Assembly: GCA_902595425.1 (NCBI GenBank)
Contig: CACJPV010000005.1
Span: 1 to 64,000 of the forward strand
Source of the DNA: an uncultured Alphaproteobacteria bacterium
GTDB taxonomy: Bacteria > Pseudomonadota > Alphaproteobacteria > HIMB59 > GCA-002718135
Length of the DNA: 64,000 nucleotides
Direction of reading: 5' to 3'
Both the position numbers and the translations under genes were made by a program. The notes under the pieces are model-generated. The model saw only the letters and a program-made list of their open reading frames with translations, made no database searches and was not told the DNA's origin. Below are positions 45,779 to 54,606 of the stretch, in pieces. Positions within the stretch are counted from its first letter, which is position 1, and each line of letters starts with the position of its first letter.

Positions 45779-46690
45779 ATGCTAAGCAATAAAGAAGCTC
45801 AAATCCCTAATAATTTACTGTCGCTCGCTCAAAAATCACCTAATCTATCGGCAGGGATCATATGTGCAAACCATGACTCATCAATGGAATCAGCAAAAAA
45901 ATCTGTAGAATTAAATCTTATAGAGCCAATTTTTATAGGAGATAAAAATGCTATTAATGAAAAAGCAGACAAAATTAATTGGGATATAAGTTCTTATAAT
46001 ATCATTAATTCATCAACTGACATCGAAGCTGCTACTATTGGGGCTGAACTCGCAAGAGATGATAAAATAAAAATAATGATAAAAGGAAATCTTCATACAG
46101 ATATTTTAATGAAGACTTATTTAAAAAAAGATTTTGGTCTTATTGAAGGAAAAAGATTAAGTCATATTTGGCATATGACGATTAATAAAGATGATAAACC
46201 TCTTTTTATAACAGATGGAGCTTTAAATGTAGCTCCACGACTTGATGTAAAAATGCACATACTAAAAAATGTAATTAACTTTGCTAATCAATTAAGTATT
46301 ATAAAACCAAGAGTAGCTATTTTATCAGGAACAGAAGATCCAATTGAAAGTATGCCAAGTTCAATTGAAGCAAAAGAACTTATGGAACGTGCAAGAAAAG
46401 AAAATATTAACGCCTATGTTCATGGACCTTTAGCGTTTGATAACGCTGTTTCTCCTGATGCTGCAGCAATAAAAAACATTTCAAATGAAGTGGCTGGAAA
46501 AGCTGATATACTTTTAGTGCCAAACTTAGAAACTGGAAATGCTCTTTCCAAAATGATGGTTTATTTTATGGGAGCTTGCGCAGCAGGATTTATAGTAGGT
46601 GGCAAGGTTCCAGTTGTTGTAACAAGTAGAGCGGATAGTTCTTCATCTCGTATAGCATCTATAGCAGCATCTGTTATTGCTGCTTTATAG
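45779..46690 (+). CDS. Phosphate acetyl/butyryltransferase family (phosphotransacetylase)
   Basis: A 303-residue PTA_PTB family protein. Features are IMIKGNLHTDILMK, ITDGALNVAP, GPLAFDNAVSP and NLETGNALSKMMVYFMGA. It interconverts acetyl-phosphate (or a related acyl phosphate) and acetyl-CoA. Sulfonate degraders need such an enzyme to use the acetyl-phosphate made by Xsc, and one is often clustered with xsc. Here it is divergent from the transaminase operon and 16 kb from xsc. Phosphate butyryltransferase activity cannot be excluded from sequence. Confidence 0.88.
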   Translation: MLSNKEAQIPNNLLSLAQKSPNLSAGIICANHDSSMESAKKSVELNLIEPIFIGDKNAINEKADKINWDISSYNIINSSTDIEAATIGAELARDDKIKIMIKGNLHTDILMKTYLKKDFGLIEGKRLSHIWHMTINKDDKPLFITDGALNVAPRLDVKMHILKNVINFANQLSIIKPRVAILSGTEDPIESMPSSIEAKELMERARKENINAYVHGPLAFDNAVSPDAAAIKNISNEVAGKADILLVPNLETGNALSKMMVYFMGACAAGFIVGGKVPVVVTSRADSSSSRIASIAASVIAAL

Positions 46691-47592
46691 TGAAACAAAA
46701 TAAATCATTTAATGTTGTATTATTAGCAATAGCAGCAACTTTTTTTGGCTCTTTTATGGGGGCAAGTGTAAAACTTTTATCTAATGATCTCCACCCAATT
46801 ATTATTTGTTTTTATAGATGTCTGATGGGGCTTATAATAATTACACCCTTTGTAGCTAGAAATAATTTTCAAGCACTTCAAACAGATAATATGCGATTGC
46901 AAGTTCTTAGGGCCTTGATAAATATAATATCAATGATCTGTTGGTTTAGTGCTATTGGCATGATGCATCTTGAAAAAGCAACAGCACTAGGATTTACCAC
47001 ACCACTTTTTACTACTTTGCTTGCAGTAGTAGTTCTTGGAGAAATAATTCGTTTTCATCGAACAGCAGCTCTTTTTCTTGGTTTCATTGGTATCATCATC
47101 ATTATCAGACCTGGATATATGCCCTTTGAATTCGGAACATTATTAATGCTAATCGCTTCTTTTAGTTTTTCTTTTGTTTTGATTTTCGTAAAAAAATTAT
47201 CAGCAACTGACTCTAGTATAACAATAATTTTTTATCATTTACTCTACATGACTCCTGCTTTTTTTATTTTATCACTATTTTATTGGGAGAGTGTTAATTT
47301 CAATCAACTTTTAATTTTTTCTTTAATGGGTGCTTCAGGACTTTTATCTCATTGGTGCTTAGCTCAAGCATTTAAAATGTCAGACACAACTTTTGTTATG
47401 CCATTACAATTTACAAAATTAATTTGGGCTTCTTTAATTGGATTGTTTCTTTTTGCTGAGCAACCAGACATTTGGACGTGGGTTGGTGGAGTAATTATTT
47501 TTATTTCAGTTGTCTACATAACATATCGTGAGGCATTTAAGAAAAAAGGGACACAAAAAACAATACAAGTTGATAGAGCAATTATTAATTAA
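46690..47592 (+). CDS. EamA/DMT-family transporter
   Basis: A 300-residue membrane protein with two five-helix EamA repeats, and landmarks FYRCLMGLIIITP and LEKATALGFTTPLFTTLLAVVVLGE. The start is a GTG at 46690 that overlaps the Pta-like stop as TAGTG, so it is coupled to that gene. It may export a by-product of sulfonate or amino-acid degradation, but substrates of this family are not predictable. It differs clearly from the EamA protein at 31320. Confidence 0.87.
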   Translation: MKQNKSFNVVLLAIAATFFGSFMGASVKLLSNDLHPIIICFYRCLMGLIIITPFVARNNFQALQTDNMRLQVLRALINIISMICWFSAIGMMHLEKATALGFTTPLFTTLLAVVVLGEIIRFHRTAALFLGFIGIIIIIRPGYMPFEFGTLLMLIASFSFSFVLIFVKKLSATDSSITIIFYHLLYMTPAFFILSLFYWESVNFNQLLIFSLMGASGLLSHWCLAQAFKMSDTTFVMPLQFTKLIWASLIGLFLFAEQPDIWTWVGGVIIFISVVYITYREAFKKKGTQKTIQVDRAIIN

Positions 47593-47616
47593 TTTTTAAT
47601 TTAAAATATTATATAA

Positions 47617-48384
47617 TTATTTAGCTGTCCATCCCCCATCAATAACAAGTGAGGAGCCCGTAATCATTGAAGAAGCATTTGATGCTAAGTAAACAACTGC
47701 TGTAGCGATATCACTATCTGTAGCTAATCTTCCAAGAGGAATATTATCCATCATAGCTTTTTTAAATTTCTTATCTTTAAAGAATTTTTTTACCAATGGC
47801 GTCTCTACAAAAGTTGGGCAAATGGTATTTACGCGGATATTATTCTTGGCTAGATCTAGTGCCATCCCCCTTGTTAAACCTTCAATACCAAATTTTGTCA
47901 TATTATATATACTTCTTATGGGGGCGCCAACTTTACCCAATTGAGATGACATATTGATGATTGATCCACCTTTAGTTTTTCTATTTTTTGATCTTAACAT
48001 TACTTTTGTAGCCATTTGAGCAACATGAAAAGCAGCCTTGATGTTTAAATCTACTACATAATCCATATCTTCTTTTTTAATTTTAGTAAAATGGTCTGGT
48101 CGATTAGTTCCAGCATTATTGACTAGAATATCAAGTGAGTTTATTTGTTTAAAAACTGACTTTACTTCTGCAGGATTTGAAACATCGCATTTAAAGACAC
48201 TACATTTTCTTTTTAACTTATTAATTTGTTTTTTAACTTTATTTAAATCAGTAGGTGTTCGGCTTATAATAATAAGATCTGCTCCTGCTTCAGCAAGAGC
48301 AATGGCTGAAGCCTTTCCAATTCCCTTTCCTGCCCCTGTTACTAAGGCGGTTTTGTTTTTGACTTCAAATTTTTGTAAAAACAT
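47617..48384 (-). CDS. Short-chain dehydrogenase/reductase
   Basis: A 255-residue SDR with TGAGKGIGKASA near 16-27, NNAG near 89-92, Ser146/147, Tyr160 and Lys164, and the C-terminal SSMITGSSLVIDGGW typical of NAD-dependent sugar-alcohol or gluconate dehydrogenases. It is transcribed divergently from the HpsN-like gene. In dihydroxypropanesulfonate clusters, accessory dehydrogenases interconvert the two enantiomers, so this SDR could play that part. 2-Keto-3-deoxy-L-fuconate dehydrogenase is another possibility for the fucose route. Confidence 0.78.
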   Translation of the reverse strand: MFLQKFEVKNKTALVTGAGKGIGKASAIALAEAGADLIIISRTPTDLNKVKKQINKLKRKCSVFKCDVSNPAEVKSVFKQINSLDILVNNAGTNRPDHFTKIKKEDMDYVVDLNIKAAFHVAQMATKVMLRSKNRKTKGGSIINMSSQLGKVGAPIRSIYNMTKFGIEGLTRGMALDLAKNNIRVNTICPTFVETPLVKKFFKDKKFKKAMMDNIPLGRLATDSDIATAVVYLASNASSMITGSSLVIDGGWTAK

Positions 48385-48494
48385 TTCTCCTATATCAATA
48401 TTTATTGATAGCTTTGCAACTAATTAAAAATAACAGATTTAATAGATATTATCAGATAATTATATATACGTAGTGAATTAATTAAGGGGAAAAA
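48385..48494. promoter_or_regulatory. Divergent promoter region, SDR / hpsN-like
   Basis: A 110-bp AT-rich gap. AAGGGG precedes the HpsN-like start and GGAGA the SDR start. An 18-bp inverted repeat near the SDR start is listed separately. Confidence 0.4.
48393..48410. promoter_or_regulatory. 18-bp inverted repeat just upstream of SDR start
   Basis: TATCAATA and TATTGATA are exact arms around TT. The repeat ends 9 bp upstream of the SDR ATG, right before its ribosome-binding site, so a bound protein or an RNA hairpin could block initiation. It may also reflect AT-rich composition. Confidence 0.42.
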
Positions 48495-49781
48495 ATGACA
48501 ATTTCATATATCAAAAAAGCTGATAAAACTGCTTCTTCTGATGAAGTAGAAACGAGACAACGAGTTCAAGAAGTTCTTAAAGAAATTGAATCAAAAAGAG
48601 ATGACGGCATTAGAGAAATTTCTCGAAAGTTTGATAAGTATGAAGGTGATGTTATTGTTTCCCAAGAAAAAATTGAAGAAGTAATAAAATCATTAGACCA
48701 AAAGGTAAAAGATGATGTGCAGTTCTCCTATGATAGAGTTCGCAGTTTTGCAGAGCATCAACTAAAGCATCTTAATAATGATTTTGAAGTTGAATTATCT
48801 CCAGGTCTTTTTGCTGGTCAAAAATTAATTCCTGTAAACAGTGTTGGTTGTTATGTTCCTGGGGGTCGTTATAATAATATTGCCTCAGCTGTAATGAGTA
48901 TCACGACAGCTAAAGTTGCTGGTGTTAAAAATGTAATTGCCGCGAGTCCCCCAAAAGATGAAAATGGCGCTAACCCTATAATTATTTACACAGCAAATTT
49001 ATGTGGTGCTGATGTTATTATGAACTGTGGTGGAATTGGTGCAATTGGTGCTTTTGCTTATGGATGTTTTGGTAACCCAGAAGTTGATATGATCGTTGGT
49101 CCAGGAAACCAATACGTAGCAGAGGCAAAAAGAATTTTATATGGAAAAGTCGGAATTGATTTATTTGCAGGTCCAACAGAAATTGGCATTATCGCAGATC
49201 ATACTGCTGACAAAGAAATGATCGCCGTTGATCTTGTTGGTCAAGCAGAGCACGGCCCAAACTCTCCAGCGTGGCTGTATACAACTGATAAAGCATTGTG
49301 TGATTATGTCATGAAGCGAGTCCCAGAATTAATTGCTGAACTTCCTGAAACTTCAAGAAATAATGCTGATTCTGCTTGGCGTGATTATGGTGAGGTTGTG
49401 TTGTGTGATACGAATGAAGAATTATGCCAAGTGAGTGATGAGTACGCACCCGAACATTTAGAAGTGCAAGCAGAAAACTTGGATTGGTGGTTAAATAAAT
49501 TAAAAAACTATGGATCATTATTTTTAGGAGAAGAAACTACAGTTGCTTACGGCGATAAATGTTCTGGAACTAATCACATTCTTCCAACCAAAGGTGCAGC
49601 AAAATACACTGGTGGCTTGTTTGTGGGTAAATTTATTAAAACAGTTACTTTTCAACGCATGACAAAAGAATCTAATAAAGAAGTTGGCGCTGCAGCAGCT
49701 AGAATTTCAAGATTGGAAGGAATGGAAGCACATGCACGAACAGGTGATGCCCGTTTAAGAAAGTATGGTTTTCAAAATTAA
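48495..49781 (+). CDS. hpsN: HpsN-like sulfopropanediol 3-dehydrogenase (histidinol dehydrogenase family)
   Basis: A 428-residue HisD-fold enzyme. Zn ligands Gln250, His253, Asp354 and His413 and the catalytic Glu320-His321 pair are intact. YVPGGRYNNIASAVMS at 120-135 and GMEAHARTGDARL at 409-421 differ from biosynthetic HisD and fit the HpsN group, which oxidises (R)-2,3-dihydroxypropanesulfonate to sulfolactate through the aldehyde with two NAD. No other histidine gene is nearby. The ComDE and Xsc genes supply the downstream steps. The sulfolactaldehyde half-reaction might also serve sulfosugar breakdown. Specificity is inferred from family and context. Confidence 0.77.
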   Translation: MTISYIKKADKTASSDEVETRQRVQEVLKEIESKRDDGIREISRKFDKYEGDVIVSQEKIEEVIKSLDQKVKDDVQFSYDRVRSFAEHQLKHLNNDFEVELSPGLFAGQKLIPVNSVGCYVPGGRYNNIASAVMSITTAKVAGVKNVIAASPPKDENGANPIIIYTANLCGADVIMNCGGIGAIGAFAYGCFGNPEVDMIVGPGNQYVAEAKRILYGKVGIDLFAGPTEIGIIADHTADKEMIAVDLVGQAEHGPNSPAWLYTTDKALCDYVMKRVPELIAELPETSRNNADSAWRDYGEVVLCDTNEELCQVSDEYAPEHLEVQAENLDWWLNKLKNYGSLFLGEETTVAYGDKCSGTNHILPTKGAAKYTGGLFVGKFIKTVTFQRMTKESNKEVGAAAARISRLEGMEAHARTGDARLRKYGFQN

Positions 49782-51652
49782 ATAATTTTTTTACTTTCTA
49801 AAAAATTAATAATTTGATCAGCTAACTCTTCAGCATTATTTGTTTTTGTATCAAGGACGAGATCTGCATTTTCTGGTATTTCATAAGTAGAATCAATTCC
49901 TGTAAAATTCTTTAATTCGCCTGATCTTGCTTTTTTATATAATCCTTTAGGATCTCTCTTTTCACATTCTTCTAGTGGGGTACTAACAAAGACTTCAAAA
50001 AATTCACCTTCCTCAAGCAAATCTCTTGCCATTTTTCTTTCTGAGCGAAACGGAGAAATAAAGGATACTAGAGTAATCAATCCAGCATCTAGCATTAATT
50101 TTGATACTTCAGCAACACGTCGAATATTTTCAACACGGTCTGTATCGGTAAATCCTAAATCTTTATTTAATCCATGACGAACATTATCACCATCTAATAG
50201 ATAAGTTCTTTTGTTGATCGTATGAAGTTTTTGCTCGAGAATATCGGCGATTGTTGACTTCCCTGATCCTGATAATCCCGTAAACCAAATCACACATGGT
50301 TGTTGGACATTTAGTTTGGATCGAGTCTCTTTATTGATACTCATTTCGTGCCAAGAAATATTAGTGGATCGACGCAATGCATGATCAATCATGCCAGCAC
50401 CAATTGTTTTATTATTATATGGATCAATAATAACGAAGCTGCCTAATTGATGATTGTTTTTATAAGGAGCAATACTATGCATTTTAGTTAATGCTATTTT
50501 ACAATACGCAATGTCATTTAAATTTAATTTTTTGGTTGCTATTTCTTCATAAGAATTAACATTAATACTGTGAGCTAGATCAGTTATTTGTCCATTAATA
50601 TAAGTGTTATTAAAACGAAAGATATAATTACGCTCTGGTAACATTGGCTCTTGATCCATCCAAACAAGATGAGCTGCAAACTGATCGGCTTTGATAATTT
50701 CCTTATTATCTTGTGTAAGAATGATATCTCCTCGAGAAATATCTAATTCATCTTTTAATGTTAATGTTACTGGCTGATTAGTAAAAGCCTCACTCAACTC
50801 ACCATTGGGTCCATAAATATTCTTAATGGAGGTTTGAAAATTCGATATTGCAGTTGTAATCACATCTCCTTTTGATACTTTCCCAGAACTTATGGTTCCA
50901 GCATATCCTCGAAAATCTGAGCTTGATCTATTCACCCACTGCACTGGCATGCTAAATGCATTATTAAGATCTACCTCTTGAATTTGAATATTTTCTAAAG
51001 TTTCAATAAGGGAAGGGCCTGTGTACCATTTAGTATTTTCAAAGGTTGAAAAAACATTATCTCCTTTTAGGGCTGACAGAGGAATATACTTGGTAGAGAT
51101 AAGATTAAAATTTTTTAATAATTCTTTATATTCTGTGACGATTTTATGAAAAATATTTTCATCATAATTTACTAAATCCATTTTGTTAATTGCGACAACA
51201 ACATGCTGAATGCCTAGGAGATTAACAATAAAACTATGCCTTTTTGTTTGCTCTAAAACACCTTTTTGCGCATCAATTAAGATGATAGCAACATCAGAAT
51301 TAGAAGCACCTGTTGCCATATTACGTGTATATTGTTCATGTCCTGGTGTATCGGCAACAATAAATTTACATTTTGATGTTTCAAAGAAACGATATGCAAC
51401 ATCAATTGTAATTCCTTGTTCGCGCTCCGCTTGCAAGCCATCAATTAATAAAGCTAGGTCTATATCTTTTCCTTGGGTTCCATATTTTTCACTTTCAATC
51501 TTTGCTTGATCAATTTGATCAACAAATACATTTTGAGAATCGTACAATAGTCTACCTAATAAAGTCGACTTGCCATCATCCACTGATCCACATGTTAAAA
51601 TTTTAACTTGCTTCTTATTATTTTGATTTTGAAAAAATTTTTCTAAATCCAT
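49778..51652 (-). CDS. cysNC: Bifunctional sulfate adenylyltransferase large subunit / APS kinase (CysN-CysC)
   Basis: A 624-residue fusion. The N-terminal GTPase has GSVDDGKST at 22-30, DTPGHEQY at 101-108 and NKMD at 156-159, followed by EF-Tu-like domains. A C-terminal APS kinase begins near 450 with P-loop GLSGSGKST at 459-467 and has LLDGDNVRHGL. With CysD it makes APS from sulfate and ATP with GTP hydrolysis, then PAPS. No PAPS or sulfite reductase is visible, so the PAPS could feed assimilation elsewhere or sulfotransferases. It overlaps the convergent HpsN-like gene by 4 bp. Confidence 0.96.
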   Translation of the reverse strand: MDLEKFFQNQNNKKQVKILTCGSVDDGKSTLLGRLLYDSQNVFVDQIDQAKIESEKYGTQGKDIDLALLIDGLQAEREQGITIDVAYRFFETSKCKFIVADTPGHEQYTRNMATGASNSDVAIILIDAQKGVLEQTKRHSFIVNLLGIQHVVVAINKMDLVNYDENIFHKIVTEYKELLKNFNLISTKYIPLSALKGDNVFSTFENTKWYTGPSLIETLENIQIQEVDLNNAFSMPVQWVNRSSSDFRGYAGTISSGKVSKGDVITTAISNFQTSIKNIYGPNGELSEAFTNQPVTLTLKDELDISRGDIILTQDNKEIIKADQFAAHLVWMDQEPMLPERNYIFRFNNTYINGQITDLAHSINVNSYEEIATKKLNLNDIAYCKIALTKMHSIAPYKNNHQLGSFVIIDPYNNKTIGAGMIDHALRRSTNISWHEMSINKETRSKLNVQQPCVIWFTGLSGSGKSTIADILEQKLHTINKRTYLLDGDNVRHGLNKDLGFTDTDRVENIRRVAEVSKLMLDAGLITLVSFISPFRSERKMARDLLEEGEFFEVFVSTPLEECEKRDPKGLYKKARSGELKNFTGIDSTYEIPENADLVLDTKTNNAEELADQIINFLESKKII

Positions 51653-52551
51653 TAAAAATATCCTTCTTGCTTCTTTTTTTCCATTGATCCAATTTGATCT
51701 TTATCTATTGCTCTTCCTTCTCTTTCAGAATTTTTACTCTCTAATAATTCAATGATAATCTCTTCTACTGATGTTGCTGTTGACTCAATGGCCCCGGTTA
51801 ACGGATAGCAACCTAATGTTCTAAAACGCACCATTCGATTTTCTATTTTTTCATGTTCTTTTACATCGAGCCTTTTGTCATCAACCATTAAAAGTAAATT
51901 ATCACGTTTAATTACGGGGCGTTCTTTTGCAAAATATAGAGGAACAATATTTATCTTTTCTTGGTAAATGTATTGCCATACGTCAATCTCAGTCCAATTT
52001 GATAGAGGGAAAACTCTTACGTTTTCTCCCTTTGCTATTTTTGTATTATATAAATTCCACAATTCAGGTCGTTGATTTTTTGGATCCCAATGATGTTGCT
52101 GATCTCTAAAAGAAAATACTCTTTCCTTTGCTCTTGATTTTTCTTCATCTCTTCGTGCTCCTCCAAAAGCAGCATCAAACTTATATTTATCTAGTGCTTG
52201 CTTCAGAGCTTGTGTCTTCATAACATCTGTATGAAGTTTAGAGCCATGGGTAATGGGACCAATATTATTTTTTACACCCTCTTTATTAATATGAACTAAT
52301 AAATCTAAGTTGTATTCTTTTGCTATCTCATCACGAAAAGCTATCATTTCTCTAAATTTCCAAGTTGTATCAACGTGTAATAATTTAAATGGCAACTTAC
52401 TTGGTGCAAAAGCTTTTAATGCTAAATGTAGCATGACAGCAGAGTCTTTTCCTATTGAATATAACATGACAGGATTTTCAAACTCTGATGCTACTTCTCT
52501 AATAATGTGAATGCTCTCAGACTCTAATTTTTCTAAATGGGTTAAGTTCAT
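51652..52551 (-). CDS. cysD: Sulfate adenylyltransferase small subunit
   Basis: A 299-residue PAPS-reductase-fold protein with the PP-loop variant [14 protein letters not shown] near 31-44, [11 protein letters not shown] and [15 protein letters not shown], all typical of CysD. It forms the ATP sulfurylase with the CysN domain encoded next, overlapping as TAATG. The Arg/Lys-rich C-terminal [12 protein letters not shown] is the standard family ending. Confidence 0.97.
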   Translation of the reverse strand: MNLTHLEKLESESIHIIREVASEFENPVMLYSIGKDSAVMLHLALKAFAPSKLPFKLLHVDTTWKFREMIAFRDEIAKEYNLDLLVHINKEGVKNNIGPITHGSKLHTDVMKTQALKQALDKYKFDAAFGGARRDEEKSRAKERVFSFRDQQHHWDPKNQRPELWNLYNTKIAKGENVRVFPLSNWTEIDVWQYIYQEKINIVPLYFAKERPVIKRDNLLLMVDDKRLDVKEHEKIENRMVRFRTLGCYPLTGAIESTATSVEEIIIELLESKNSEREGRAIDKDQIGSMEKKKQEGYF

Positions 52552-52554
52552 AAT

Positions 52555-53349
52555 TTAATTGAGATCAATGTTGCCTATAGCATAAAATTCAGGATTAATA
52601 ATATTCTCTTTGGTATTATATTTGATACTATCATTTTGAAAGGTTCTAATTTTTCCACCAGCTTCATTTACTATCATATGACCAGCTGCTATATCCCATT
52701 CAGATGTTGGGCCAAAACGAGGATATATATCTGCTTCACCCTCTGCAATTAAACAAAATTTTAATGAACTCCCAGCTTGAACTATGTCAGCATTAGGAAA
52801 CTTTTCTTTTACCCAATTATCAAAAGTAGCGTTAGAGTGAGAACGACTTCCAATTACGCGCTCTCTATTCGCTTGACTTGAAACTAGAATTTTTTGAATT
52901 CCTTCAAGGTTTTTTAATTTATCTTTTGTAATGGTTTTAAATGATCCTTTATTTTTTTCAGCCAAGTATAAGAAAGATTTTGCAGGCACATATACTACCC
53001 CTAAAATTGGATTATTGCCTTCAATCAAAGCAATATTTACAGTGAACTCACCATTTTTTTTAATAAATTCTTTTGTTCCATCTAAGGGATCAACTAGCCA
53101 ATACTTCTTCCAATTTTTTCTTATACTCCAATCAACAAGTGACTCTTCGCTCAAAATAGGAATATTGCTATTTAATTTAGTTAGAGACTCTAGAATAATT
53201 TTATTAGAAGCTAAATCTGCTTTTGTTAAAGGAGATAAGTCCTCTTTGTTTACAACTTCAATATCATTATTATAGAAATTTAAAATTTCGTTACCTGCTT
53301 CTATTGCAACATTACAAACATCTAATAACAATTTATTATTTGGTATCAT
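52555..53349 (-). CDS. cysQ: 3'(2'),5'-bisphosphate nucleotidase
   Basis: A 264-residue inositol-monophosphatase-superfamily phosphatase. Metal motifs are SEES (67-70), DPLDGTKEF (87-95) and WDIAAGH in the C-terminal part. CysQ removes the 3' phosphate of PAP, the by-product of PAPS use, and sometimes of PAPS itself. It is the first gene of the cysQ-cysD-cysNC run, with 3 bp to cysD, confirming that PAPS turnover is expected in this cell. The divergent gap to the Rieske gene is 48 bp. Confidence 0.94.
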   Translation of the reverse strand: MIPNNKLLLDVCNVAIEAGNEILNFYNNDIEVVNKEDLSPLTKADLASNKIILESLTKLNSNIPILSEESLVDWSIRKNWKKYWLVDPLDGTKEFIKKNGEFTVNIALIEGNNPILGVVYVPAKSFLYLAEKNKGSFKTITKDKLKNLEGIQKILVSSQANRERVIGSRSHSNATFDNWVKEKFPNADIVQAGSSLKFCLIAEGEADIYPRFGPTSEWDIAAGHMIVNEAGGKIRTFQNDSIKYNTKENIINPEFYAIGNIDLN

Positions 53350-53397
53350 TTTAATTTGACTTTTATAGAACCTAAATTAGTGTTTTGATAGGTTTTT

Positions 53398-54597
53398 ATG
53401 GAAAAAGAGATTTATAAAATAATCAATAAAGAAAAACTAAACATTGTTTCAGAATCCATTGAAAAAGCACACGGTCTTCCTAATGAATGTTATCTCAATG
53501 GACCCTACACGAGCATTGAACGAAAAAAAATATTTGAAAATAAATGGGTTACTATTGGAGTTGCAAGCTCTGTTCCTAACCCAGGTGATACTAAACCATT
53601 TGATTTATTAGGTATTCCTCTCATAATTGTTAGAGATAAAAAAAAACAGATTAGAGTTTTTCATAATGTATGTAGTCACCGTGGTTACAAACTGATTCAT
53701 CAACGATGTTCTCTTAAAAATGTTTTACGTTGTCCTTATCATTCCTGGTCTTATGACTTTGAAGGAAATTTAGTTGCGACCCCTCATTTAGGAGGTGTCA
53801 ATAAACATGAACATGAAGATTTTGATAAATCTAAAAGTGGCTTGAAAGAAGTACGAACTTACGTGTGGCTTGATTTGATTATGGTCAATATTTCAGAAAA
53901 CGAAATACCCTTTGAGCAATACATTGAACCGCTTGAGGAAAGATGGTCCTCTTTTTGGACAAAAGAAGATCAACACATGATACGCCACGCAAAAGATTAT
54001 GGATATTTTCAATTAGAGGCCAAATGTAATTGGAAATTTGCTATTGAAAATTATTGTGAAAGTTATCACTTGCCTTTTGTTCACCCTGGGTTGAATGCCT
54101 ATTCAAAAATTGATGACCATTATCATATACAGGGATTACCAAATCGTTTTGCTGGTCAGGGAACGCTTGTTTACAATCCACGATTTACTAATGATGAAAA
54201 ATTTCCAACTTTCCCTGGTTGGTCAAAAGATAAAGAACATCACGCCGAATATGTTGCTTTGTTTCCAAATACAATGATAGGTATTCATAAAGATCATTAC
54301 TATGCATATTGGTTAGAGCCAATAAGTCATGAGCTTACAAAAGAACACATGGAGATCTATTATGTGGGTGATGAGGCGGCAAATGGAGATAAATTTAAAT
54401 CTTTGAGAAAACAAAATTATGAACAATGGCTTAGTATTCAATCAGAAGACTTAAATATTATAGAGGGTATGCAAGAAGGAAGAAATTCACCAGTTTATAA
54501 TGGAGGTAATTTTTCTCCAGTTCTTGATAATCCTACTCACCACTTTAATAAATGGGTAGCAACATCATTAACTGACAATGACTTTGCCTCAATTTAA
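53398..54597 (+). CDS. Rieske non-heme iron oxygenase, quaternary-amine (betaine) type
   Basis: A 399-residue alpha-only Rieske oxygenase. The [2Fe-2S] ligands are Cys92, His94, Cys112 and His115. The mononuclear iron ligands are His224, His229 and Asp351. The bridging residue is Glu221 (NYCESYHLPFVHP) rather than the usual Asp; CntA-type carnitine oxygenases also use Glu, as I recall. This favours glycine betaine, proline betaine, carnitine or similar substrates, demethylated or cleaved with O2. The next gene, 9 bp on, is a DgcA/TMADH-like flavoprotein, matching stepwise N-demethylation. No reductase partner is evident nearby. Confidence 0.83.
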   Translation: MEKEIYKIINKEKLNIVSESIEKAHGLPNECYLNGPYTSIERKKIFENKWVTIGVASSVPNPGDTKPFDLLGIPLIIVRDKKKQIRVFHNVCSHRGYKLIHQRCSLKNVLRCPYHSWSYDFEGNLVATPHLGGVNKHEHEDFDKSKSGLKEVRTYVWLDLIMVNISENEIPFEQYIEPLEERWSSFWTKEDQHMIRHAKDYGYFQLEAKCNWKFAIENYCESYHLPFVHPGLNAYSKIDDHYHIQGLPNRFAGQGTLVYNPRFTNDEKFPTFPGWSKDKEHHAEYVALFPNTMIGIHKDHYYAYWLEPISHELTKEHMEIYYVGDEAANGDKFKSLRKQNYEQWLSIQSEDLNIIEGMQEGRNSPVYNGGNFSPVLDNPTHHFNKWVATSLTDNDFASI

Positions 54598-54606
54598 AGA
54601 AAACTA

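Noticed and set aside
48495..49781. Histidinol dehydrogenase of histidine biosynthesis
   Set aside because: No other his genes are nearby, the conserved blocks fit HpsN-like proteins better, and sulfonate genes are in the window. It cannot be excluded entirely.
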